A DNA stretch of 64,000 nucleotides from Mobilicoccus sp032056465 (GTDB taxonomy: Bacteria; Actinomycetota; Actinomycetes; Actinomycetales; Dermatophilaceae), in assembly GCF_032056465.1 (NCBI RefSeq), contig NZ_DAMBCL010000012.1; one strand, written 5' to 3'. Position 1 is the first letter of the stretch; the number at the start of each line of letters is the position of its first letter. Position numbers and translations under genes: made by a program. Positions 45,052 through 53,800 of the stretch are shown here, piece by piece. The notes below the pieces were generated by a model, which did no database searches, had not been told where the DNA came from, and worked only from the letters and a program-made list of their open reading frames with translations.

Positions 45052-45477
45052 CGGTCTGTCCTCTCGGGTCACCGCCGGAGGCGGCATGGACATGCGGGCC
45101 GACATCGGACCGGCGACACCACCCACCCGGCGCGCGCAGGTCCGCGAATCCATCATGACCCCAGAGGGGTTCACGCCCGCACCCACGAGCTCCCCATCAG
45201 CGCGCCGGACCTCGGCCCGGGGAGAGGACGCCGACCCTCACCGTCGTCGGCGACACGTTCCCCACTTCTGTCCGCTGAGACGGGCGACACCCAGGTGCAG
45301 CGCCGTCTCGTCGCGGAGGAAACGTGCTTCGAGACCACAACTGAGACGTGGATCACAAGGTCACGACTCGGTATCGACCAGGACCGCATCTCCCCACCTG
45401 TCTATCGCCACGGTGACGAATCCCCCTACGGTGCCTGACACCGAGCCGCAACCGCGGCCCAGAGTCAGGAGAAGCGC
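45052..45477. other. 426-bp divergent region between NlpC/P60 and aminopeptidase genes
   Basis: No gene is supported. Cell-wall hydrolase genes of actinobacteria can carry c-di-AMP riboswitches; I looked for the conserved blocks of that class and did not find them. A 7-bp inverted repeat GAGACGG...CCGTCTC lies around 45278-45314. An AGGAG site ends just before the proposed aminopeptidase start. Confidence 0.4.
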
Positions 45478-47006
45478 CTGAGGAACCCCCGCCGTACCAC
45501 CACCGTGGCCCTGGTCGTCACCGGCCTGTCCTTCACCGGCGTCGCAGCGGCGACGGCCGCCCCGGCCGTCTCGACGTCCACCAGCTCCGCGGTCACCACC
45601 GCGAGGACCCGCGAGGCCCCCGGCAAGGACGACCTGCAACGCTCGGCAAGCTGCGCCGCCAGGTCAGCGCCGACTCCGTGATGGCGCACCTCCGGCGGTT
45701 CGAGGACCTCGCGAAGGCGAACGGCGGCAACCGCGCCGCCGGCACCCCCGGGTACGAGGCCACCGCCGCCTACGTCGAGAAGGAGCTGAAGAACGCCGGG
45801 TACAAGCCCACCCGGCAGTACTTCGAGTTCCGCTTCGAACAGGTCACCAGGACGAGCCTCACGCAGGTCAGCCCGCAGCAGCGCAGCGTCGAGCACAACC
45901 CGATGTCCTACAGTCCCGGCGCGCCGGCCGGTGGCATCACGGCCGACCTCGTCGTCCCCGCCGTCGCCACCGGCTGCGACGCCGCCGCCTGGCAGGGGGT
46001 CCAGGCCACCGGCAAGATCGCGCTCGTCCAGCGCGGCACGTGCTCCTTCGCCGTCAAGTCGCAGATGGCCAAGGCCGCCGGCGCCTCCGCCGCGATCATC
46101 TACAACAGCACCGACGACGCGCTGAGCGGCACCCTCGGTGGCCCCGCCCCCGACTACGTGCCCACCACCGGCATCACGAAGGCCGACGGAGAATCCCTGC
46201 TCGCCGCTACCAAGGCCGGTCCCGTCAGGATGACGTTCGTGCTCGACAAGATCATGGAGCAGCGCAAGACCTTCAACATCATCGCGGAGACCCCGTGGGG
46301 CAGCTCCGACAACGTCGTCATGGTGGGCGCGCACCTCGACTCGGTGACCGGCGGCCCCGGCATCAACGACAACGGCTCCGGCTCGGCGGCGATCCTCGAG
46401 GTCGCCCGGGAACTCAACAAGCAGAGCAACATCCAGGGCAACCTCAAGCGCATGCCGAACAAGGTGCGTTTCGCCTGGTGGGGCGCGGAGGAGATCGGTC
46501 TGCTCGGCTCGACCCACTATGTGAACGACCTCGTCGCCACCAAGCCCGACCAGCTGAAGAAGATCGCGACCTACCTCAACTTCGACATGGTCGGTTCCCC
46601 GAACTACATCATCGGCGTCTATGACGCCGACCAGTCGACCTACAAGGCGCCCGTGCCGGTCCCGCCGGGCTCCGTCGCGACCGAGAAGGTCTTCACCGAC
46701 TACTTCGACGCCGTCAAGCAGCCGTGGGTCGACACCCAGTTCTCGGGGCGCTCCGACTACCAGGCGTTCATCGTCAACGGCGTTCCCGCCTCCGGCCTGT
46801 TCACCGGTGCCGACGGCAAGAAGAGCGCCGAGGAGAAGGCCCTGTTCGGCGGCACGGTCGGGGAGACCTACGACCCGAATTACCACACGCCCCAGGACGA
46901 CCTGACGAACATCGACAAGACGGCGTTGGAGATCAACAGCGACGCGATCGCGCACGCCGTGCTCACCCTCGCCACCAGCACCAAGGTCGTCAACGGCCGC
47001 AGCTGA
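45478..47006 (+). pseudogene. Secreted M28 zinc aminopeptidase, frameshifted after the signal peptide
   Basis: The body from 45639 to 47006 is a Streptomyces griseus-type aminopeptidase: KLRRQVSADSVMAHLRRFED, a PA domain, and all zinc ligands (GAHLDSV, GINDNGSG, GAEEIGLLG, NFDMVGSPN, YHTPQDD). A classic signal peptide (RNPRRTTTVALVVTGLSFTG then AATAAPA) lies just upstream but in a different frame, which stops at 45676. One missing base near 45639 (after GACCTGCAA) would join the two. The signal-peptide frame has no ATG, GTG or TTG before it; only CTG at 45478, with a perfect AGGAG at 6 nt, fits. As it stands only a leaderless body from GTG 45678 could be made. A sequencing error is possible. 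Confidence 0.8.
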
Positions 47007-47035
47007 TCGAGCCGGGTCCGCCCGGATCACGCCGA

Positions 47036-47071
47036 GCCGGGGGTGGGGACGACTCTCGTCTCCACCCCGGC
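47036..47071. terminator. Terminator hairpin after the aminopeptidase gene
   Basis: Fourteen pairs with one bulged G connect 47036-47050 and 47058-47071 around a 7-nt loop, 30 bp after the stop. Confidence 0.7.
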
Positions 47072-47218
47072 AGCGTGCTCGGAGCCGACTCCGACGGGCA
47101 GGCCCCTCCCGGTGTCCTCGTCGGGCGTCTAGGGTGCGAGTTCGGACGTTCGGTCCGCGCGACGGACGACGACGGCGCACAACCCCCTCGCCCTCGACCC
47201 CAGGATCGGCAGGACCCC

Positions 47219-47734
47219 ATGGACATCGTGCTCGCGCAGGGTGACATCACGACGTACGACGTGGACGCGATCGTCAACGCCGCCAATCACTCCCTGCTCG
47301 GAGGCGGGGGCGTCGACGGTGCCATCCACCGGGCCGGCGGGCCGGCGATCCTCGCCGAGTGTCGGCGCATCCGGCAGGAGGAGTGGCCCGAGGGTCTGCC
47401 CACCGGAGAGGCCGTCGTGACGACCGGGGGCGACCTGCCCGCGAGGCACGTCATCCACACCGTCGGACCCACCTGGGCGAAGACCGAGGACAGGTCCGAC
47501 CTCCTGCGATCCTGCTACCGCACCAGCTTGCGCGTCGCCGATGAGATCGGTGCGAGGACGGTCGCGTTCCCACTCGTATCCGCCGGCGTGTACCGCTGGC
47601 CGAAGGACGACGCCGTGCGCCTCGCCGTGACGACCCTGCGCGACACCCCCACCCAGGTCACCACGTCGACCCTGGTCCTCTTCGACCACGCCACCTACGA
47701 ACTCGCCCGGCAGGTGGTGGCGGGCCTGACCTGA
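47219..47734 (+). CDS. Macrodomain protein (MacroD/YmdB-type ADP-ribose hydrolase)
   Basis: The 171-residue protein is a single macrodomain. It starts MDIVLAQGDITTYDVDAIVN and has the ADP-ribose loops NAANHSLLGGGGVDGAIHRA and PLVSAGVYRWP, as in MacroD/YmdB enzymes that remove ADP-ribose or O-acetyl groups from ADP-ribose. The catalytic-loop Asn and the GGGGVDGAIH stretch are intact. ATG 47219 has AGGA at 5 nt. It stands alone between an aminopeptidase and the RCC1-repeat gene, with no toxin partner next to it. Confidence 0.92.
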   Translation: MDIVLAQGDITTYDVDAIVNAANHSLLGGGGVDGAIHRAGGPAILAECRRIRQEEWPEGLPTGEAVVTTGGDLPARHVIHTVGPTWAKTEDRSDLLRSCYRTSLRVADEIGARTVAFPLVSAGVYRWPKDDAVRLAVTTLRDTPTQVTTSTLVLFDHATYELARQVVAGLT

Positions 47735-47810
47735 CCGAGGGTTCGCGCAGGACCCACCCCGAGACCGACGACCGCGTGTCCTCCCGGCTGCGCCTCGTGG
47801 CGTGCGTCCA

Positions 47811-47840
47811 CCGGGACATCGGCGCAGCACAGTGTCCCGG
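47811..47840. terminator. Weak hairpin between the macrodomain and RCC1 genes
   Basis: CCGGGACA (47811-47818) pairs with TGTCCCGG (47833-47840), 8 bp with a 14-nt loop, between two convergent genes. No T-tract follows. The rest of 47735-48006 shows nothing else. Confidence 0.45.
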
Positions 47841-48006
47841 CTGGGGATCCGTGTCTCCACCCGGGCGAGGCGCTCCGGCTGTCGGCCTCCGAACACCGTT
47901 CTCCTCCGGCCGTGCCCACCCCGCGGCGAGCCCCGGCCATCGTCGCGCCTCCTCGTCGCCTCATCGCCCGTGGCTTCCTTCCCCGGGCGCCACGTGACTC
48001 ACGCCC

Positions 48007-48852
48007 TCAGATGCGGCTCAGGCACCACGAGGTGACGTCGCACTGCCCTTCGTCGCCACCCGTGGCGAGGACGGTCCCGTCGGCGCGGACCCCGACGCTG
48101 TGACGCGAACCGGCCGCGACCGCGACGACGTCACGCCACGACGAGACGTCGCACTGTCCGTGCTCGTCGCTTCCCGCGGCCATGACGCGGCCATGACCAT
48201 CGAGCCCGAGCGTGTGGTGGCTGCCCGCGGCCACCCCGATGATGTCGCGCCAACGGCCCACCTGCGTCGCGCCGGAGCGGCCGTCGCCGGCCGCGCACAC
48301 CCGCCCGTTCGCCGTGACCGCGACCGTGTGCAGGTATCCGGCCGAGATCCCCCGGACGCCACGCCAGCTCCTGACATCGCACTGCCCACGACTCCCCAGC
48401 CCGGCGGTCACGACTGTGCCGTCCGCGCGCAGCCCGACGGAGTGCCAGTCCCCCGCCGACACCGCGACGATCTCCCGCCACGCGCTCACGTCGCAGGCGC
48501 CCTCCGAGCTCCGACCCGCGGCAAGCACGGTCCCGTCCGCTCGAGCGCCCAGGCTCCGCCGCCACCCCGCGGCGACAGCGACGACCGCGGCCCACTCGTC
48601 CACCGCGCACTGCCCGGCACCGTTCCACCCGGCCGCGACGACGCTGCCGTCTGCGCGCAGCCCCAGCGTGTGCGAACGGCCGGTGTTCCTCGCCGCGTGC
48701 ACGCTGCCCGCGGCCACCGCGACGATGTCACGCCACTCCTGAACACGGCACTCGGGCTCGCCGGGTATCCCGGCCGTGACCACTGTTCCCGCCGACGTCA
48801 CCGCCACCGTGTGCCGGCGCCCTGCCGCGATCCGCCCGAACAGCGTCCTCAC
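48007..48852 (-). CDS. RCC1-repeat beta-propeller protein
   Basis: The 281 residues are almost entirely seven repeats of about 37-45 residues following the pattern A-V-A-A-G-x-x-H-T-V-G-L-R-A-D-G-T-V-V-A (start) then A-G-x-x-x-x-G-Q-C-D-V-x-x-W-R. Seven repeats match the seven blades of an RCC1-type propeller, a protein-binding scaffold. No signal peptide is seen, so it is probably cytoplasmic, and the binding partner is unknown. The GTG start directly abuts GGGGAG, an unusually tight spacing, so translation may be weak or start differently. It is convergent with the macrodomain gene. Confidence 0.85.
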   Translation of the reverse strand: MRTLFGRIAAGRRHTVAVTSAGTVVTAGIPGEPECRVQEWRDIVAVAAGSVHAARNTGRSHTLGLRADGSVVAAGWNGAGQCAVDEWAAVVAVAAGWRRSLGARADGTVLAAGRSSEGACDVSAWREIVAVSAGDWHSVGLRADGTVVTAGLGSRGQCDVRSWRGVRGISAGYLHTVAVTANGRVCAAGDGRSGATQVGRWRDIIGVAAGSHHTLGLDGHGRVMAAGSDEHGQCDVSSWRDVVAVAAGSRHSVGVRADGTVLATGGDEGQCDVTSWCLSRI

Positions 48853-48891
48853 CTCCCCGCAGCCGTGGAGAGCTTCGGCCGCACCCGCGGT

Positions 48892-49070
48892 TCACTCCCA
48901 CTCGCGTTCATGGTCGCGGGAGTGAACCACTCCCGGCCCACCGACGCGCGAATGGTCGCGGCGCCACTCGTGGCTCACTCCCACTCGCGTTCACGGTCGC
49001 GGGAGTGAACCACTCCCTGCCCACCGACGCGCGAATGGTCGCGGCGCCACTCGTGGCTCACTCCCACTCG
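48892..49070. repeat. 83-bp tandem duplication immediately downstream of guaA
   Basis: Two nearly identical 83-bp units lie at 48892-48974 and 48975-49057, and the first 13 bases of the unit recur at 49058-49070, where they are the final codons and stop of guaA. The units differ at only a few positions. Each contains GGGAGTG-AAC-CACTCCC, a 7-bp hairpin (48918-48934 and 49001-49017). The array therefore looks like repeated copies of the guaA tail with its terminator. Confidence 0.9.
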
Positions 49071-50671
49071 ATGGTGCCGGGTGGCTTGGACGTCACGTCC
49101 AACACCACCCTGTTCACCTCACGGACCTCGTTCGTGATGCGCGTGCTGATCTTCGACAGCACGTCGTACGGCACGCGGGACCAGTCGGCCGTCATCGCGT
49201 CCTCACTCGACACCGGGCGCAGGACGATCGGGTGGCCGTAGGTGCGACCGTCGCCCTGGACGCCCACCGAACGGACATCCGCGAGAAGGACGACCGGGCA
49301 CTGCCAGATGTCGCGATCGAGGCCGGCCTCGGTCAGTTCCTCCCGCGCGATGGCGTCGGCGGCACGGAGCGTCTCGAGACGCTCCTTGGTCACCTCACCG
49401 ATGATGCGGATACCGAGGCCCGGGCCCGGGAACGGCTGCCGCCACACGATGGCCTCCGGCACCCCGAGTTCGAGACCGACCTGGCGGACCTCGTCCTTGA
49501 ACAGGTCCCGCAGCGGCTCGACCAGCGTGAACTGCAGGTCCTCCGGCAGACCGCCGACGTTGTGGTGGCTCTTGATGTTCGCGGTGCCCGACCCGCCGCC
49601 GGACTCGACGACGTCGGGGTACAACGTGCCCTGCACGAGGTGCTTGACCGGATGCTGCTCGGCGTCCGCCGGATCGTTCTTCGACCCGGCGGTCCCCGCG
49701 ACGACGTCACGTGCCGCCTGCTCGAACGCGCGGATGAACTCCCGCCCGATGATCTTGCGCTTGGTCTCGGGGTCGCTCACGCCGTCGAGCGCGTCGAGGA
49801 ACTGCTTCTCGGCGTCGACGACGACGAGGTCGACGCCCGTCGCCTCGACGAAGTCCTTCTCCACCTGCTCGGTCTCCCCGGCGCGGAGCAATCCGTGGTC
49901 CACGAACACACAGGTGAGCTGGTCGCCCACGGCCTTCTGCACGAGCGCCGCGGCCACCGAGGAGTCCACACCCCCCGACAACCCGCAGATGACCCGCTCG
50001 TCACCGACCTGCTCGCGGATCTTCGCGATTTGCTCGGCGACGATGCTGGAGGGCGTCCACTCACCCGCGAGCCGCGCCCCCTGTTGGAGGAAGTTCGTGA
50101 GCACGCGTTGCCCGAACGTGCTGTGCATGACCTCGGGGTGCCACTGCACGCCGTACAGCCGCCGCTCGTCGTCCTCGAACGCCGCCACCGGGGCACCCGC
50201 GGTCTGAGCGGTGACCTGCACCCCCTCGGGGGGAACGGTGACCGAGTCGCCGTGACTCATCCACACCGACTGCGTCGTCGGCTGCCCGCGGAACAGGGTG
50301 GACTCCGCACCGAGAATCTGCGCCTGGGTCGACCCGTACTCGCCGAGCCCCGTACGCGCGACGGTGCCCCCGAGCGCCTGCACCATCGCCTGGAACCCGT
50401 AACACATGCCGAAGACCGGGATGCCCGCGTCGAGAAGCGCGGGGTCGAGGCCCGGTGCCTCGTCGGCGTAGACCGACGACGGGCCGCCGGAGAGGATGAT
50501 CGCGCCAGGCTTGCGAGCGAGCATCTCGTCGGCGCTCATCGAGTGGGGGACGACCTCGCTGTAGACCTTGGCCTCACGCACGCGACGCGCGATGAGCTGG
50601 GCGTACTGCGCGCCGTAGTCGACGACGAGAACCGGGTTCTCGTGCAGGCCCTCGGCAGGGGAATCGGTCAC
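49058..50671 (-). CDS. guaA: GMP synthase (glutamine-hydrolysing)
   Basis: GuaA converts XMP to GMP with ATP and glutamine. The 537-residue protein has a glutaminase domain (nucleophile C90 in VFGMCYGFQAM; H178 and E180 in VQWHPEVMH) and an ATP pyrophosphatase domain with the PP-loop S232-GGVDSS. The C-terminal dimerisation domain ends KPPGTIEWE. The GTG at 50671 has GAGGAG at 5 nt. It lies 197 bp beyond purL on the same strand with its own promoter. Its 3' end is duplicated downstream. Confidence 0.97.
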   Translation of the reverse strand: MTDSPAEGLHENPVLVVDYGAQYAQLIARRVREAKVYSEVVPHSMSADEMLARKPGAIILSGGPSSVYADEAPGLDPALLDAGIPVFGMCYGFQAMVQALGGTVARTGLGEYGSTQAQILGAESTLFRGQPTTQSVWMSHGDSVTVPPEGVQVTAQTAGAPVAAFEDDERRLYGVQWHPEVMHSTFGQRVLTNFLQQGARLAGEWTPSSIVAEQIAKIREQVGDERVICGLSGGVDSSVAAALVQKAVGDQLTCVFVDHGLLRAGETEQVEKDFVEATGVDLVVVDAEKQFLDALDGVSDPETKRKIIGREFIRAFEQAARDVVAGTAGSKNDPADAEQHPVKHLVQGTLYPDVVESGGGSGTANIKSHHNVGGLPEDLQFTLVEPLRDLFKDEVRQVGLELGVPEAIVWRQPFPGPGLGIRIIGEVTKERLETLRAADAIAREELTEAGLDRDIWQCPVVLLADVRSVGVQGDGRTYGHPIVLRPVSSEDAMTADWSRVPYDVLSKISTRITNEVREVNRVVLDVTSKPPGTIEWE

Positions 50672-50708
50672 GGGGTCTCCTCGTGCGGGGCGGAGTCACG
50701 ACCCGCCC

Positions 50709-50739
50709 ACTCTAGTCGTGGCGTCGTCGGCGACGACGC
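50709..50739 (-). promoter_or_regulatory. guaA promoter with overlapping palindrome
   Basis: TAGAGT reads 50714 to 50709 on the minus strand, giving a start near 50702 and a 30-nt leader. Just upstream, GCGTCGTCGCCGACGACGC (50739-50721) is a perfect 19-bp palindrome covering the spacer and -35 area, where a repressor would block the polymerase. Confidence 0.5.
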
Positions 50740-50868
50740 CCGGTCGCGACCCGGCAGGCCAGGACTGGACCGCCGCCGCCACACCTCACACCGGAGGCCT
50801 GCGTTCACACCGGAGCCCATGCCGTCAGGTCTCAGGATGAGCCTCCGGCTCGAGGTGGGTGGCGCGGC

Positions 50869-53800
50869 TCAGCCGACCCAGACACGGGCGTTGCGGAACA
50901 TGCGCATCCAGGGGCTCTCCTGCCCGACGGGGGCCGACGTCCACGACATCTGGACGTTGCGCTGCACTCGCTCGGGGTGCGGCATCATCGCGGTGAACCG
51001 GCCGTCGGGCGTCGTCACCGCCGTGAGACCGCCGGGCGAGCCGTTGGGGTTGAACGGATACGTCTCGGTGGGCGTGCCATGCCCGTCGACGTACCGCGCC
51101 GCCCCGAGGACCTGCGCGGCGTCGCCCCGGGCCGAGAAGTTCGCGAACCCCTCACCATGCGCCACGGCGATGGGGATGAGCGACCCCGCCATGCCGGAGA
51201 AGAAGATCGACGGGGAGTCCAGCACCTCGATCGTCGACAGGCGCGCCTCGTACTGTTCGCTGCGGTTGCGGGTGAAGCGGGGCCACGCGTCGGCGCCGGG
51301 GATGATCTCGGCGAGGGCCGCGAACATCTGACACCCGTTGCAGATGCCGAGCCCGAACGTGTCCTCGCGCGCGAAGAACGCCGTGAAGGCCTCACGCAGA
51401 CCGGCGTTGAACATCACCGAGCGCGCCCAGCCCTCGCCCGCGCCGAGCGTGTCGCCGTAGGAGAACCCGCCGCAGGCGACGAGACCCGCGGCGTCGGAGA
51501 GGTCGAACCGGCCCTGCTGGAGGTCGGTCATGTGGACGTCGATCGCCTCGAAACCCGCCGCGTCGAACGCGAAGGCCGTCTCCACGTGCGAGTTGACCCC
51601 CTGCTCCCGGAGCACCGCGACCTTGGGACGCGCCCCGAGGGACAGGTAAGGGGCCGCGATGTCCTGGGTGGGGTCGAACGTCGGGGACAGCCGCAGACCG
51701 GGGTCGTCGCCCCCGACGGCGGCGTGCTCCTCATCGGCGCACTCGGGGTTGTCGCGCCGGGCGCTGATGCGCCAGGAGACCTCGTCCCACGCCTGCGCGA
51801 GGTCGCGGACGGACTCCGCAAGCAGTTCCTCCCCCTCGGCGTGGACGACGAGACGACGCTCCGGCGTCGTGCACCCGACACGCCGGGCGAGGTCGCCGAG
51901 CCCGTGTTCGGTGAGGACGGCCAGCGCGGCGTCGGCATCGGTGACCCCGAGGACGACACCGAGCTCCTCGGTGAAGAGCGCCGCAAGCGACTCGACCTCG
52001 GCCTCGACGCCGACACCCCCGGCGAACGCCATCTCGGCGAGGGTCGTCCACAGTCCGCCGTCGGAGCGGTCGTGGTAGGCCGTGACGAGACCCTGCTCCC
52101 GCAGCGCGGCAAGGGCGTCGGCGAGACCGACGAGCCGCTGCGGGTCGTCGAGATCGGGCACCCGGCCGCCGAACTCCCCCTGCACCTGCGCGAGGATCGA
52201 TCCGCCGAGACGGTCGGCGCCGGCCCCCAGATCGACGAGCACGAGCTCCTCACCCGCGGACACGACGGGGGTGAGCGTCCCCCGCACATCCGGGAGCGAG
52301 GCGAACGCGGACACGACGAGCGAGACCGGCGAGATGACCTGACGGGGCTCGCCGGCGTCGTCCGCCCACCGGGTGCGCATCGACAGCGAGTCCTTGCCCA
52401 CGGGGACCGAGATGCCGAGTGCCGGGCAGAGCTCCATCGCGACCGCCTCGACCGTGTCGTAGAGCGCGGCGTCCTCGCCGGGCTCACCGCACGCGGCCAT
52501 CCAGTTGCACGAGAGCTTGACCTCGCGCAGCCGCACGGGCGCGGCGAGGAGGTTGGTGAGCGCCTCGGCGACCGCCATGCGTCCCGAGGCCGGGGCATCG
52601 ACCGAGGCCAGCGGGGTGCGCTCGCCACTGCTCATCGCCTGACCCGCGAAGCCGCTGTGATCCGAGAGCGTGACTGCGACGTCGGCGACGGGCACCTGGT
52701 ACGGACCGACCATCTGGTCACGATGGGTGAGGCCCCCGACGGTGCGGTCGCCGATCGTCACGAGGAACCGCTTGCTCGCGACGCTCGGGTGCCGCAGGAC
52801 GGCGTAGGCCGCCTCGCGCAGCGCCTCGCCCACCAGGCCGGCGAGATCGAGGTCGGGCGTCGACCGCTCGACGCGGGCGACGTCGCGGGTCATGCGCGGA
52901 GGCTTGCCGAGCAGCACCTCCATCGGCATGTCGATGGGCAGGTCGGCGCTCGCGTCGGTCGAGTCGTCGTCGCCGGGGGCGAGGACGAGCTGCCCGTCGG
53001 CGCGCGCCACCCCGACGACGGCGTAGGGGCACCGCTCGCGGCGAGCGAGGTCGGCGAACCGCGGCAGGGACTCCGGCGCGATCGCGAGCACGTACCGCTC
53101 CTGCGACTCGTTGCACCAGATCTCCTTGGGCGCGAGGCCGGACTCCTCGAGCGGCACCGCCGTGAGGTCGAAGCGGGCGCCCATCCCCGCGTCGTCGACG
53201 AGCTCGGGGAAGGCGTTGGAGAGACCACCGGCGCCGACGTCGTGGATCGCGAGGATCGGGTTGTCCTCACCGAGACTGCGGCAGTGGTTGATGACCTCCT
53301 GTGCGCGCCGTTCGATCTCGGGGTTGCCGCGCTGCACGGAGTCGAAGTCGAGATCGGCGGCGTTGACCCCCGCCGCCATCGAGGAGGCCGCGCCACCCCC
53401 CATGCCGATGCGCATGCCCGGTCCGCCGAGCTGCACGAGGAGGGTGCCGGCACCGAAGGCGATCTTCTCGGTGGCGTCCGCGGCGATGGAGCCGAGCCCA
53501 CCTGCGCTCATGATCGGCTTGTGGTAGCCGCGGTGCACCCCGTCGACGACCTGTTCGTAGACACGGAAGAACCCGCCGAGGCCCGGGCGCCCGAACTCGT
53601 TGTTGAACGCCGCCGCCCCGATGGGCCCCTCGATCATGATGTCGAGCGGGCTCGCGATGTGGCCGGGGAAGTGCTCGCGCGGCGCCTCCCACGGCTCGTT
53701 CTCCTCGGACAGATGCAGGTCGGACACGACGAACCCCGTGAGCCCGGCCTTGGGCGCGGAGCCGCGCCCCGTGGCACCTTCGTCGCGGATCTCACCACCG

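Noticed and set aside
45052..45400. Possible c-di-AMP riboswitch in the NlpC/P60 leader
   Set aside because: The conserved blocks of that class are not found; a few GGGTGAA-like words are not enough.
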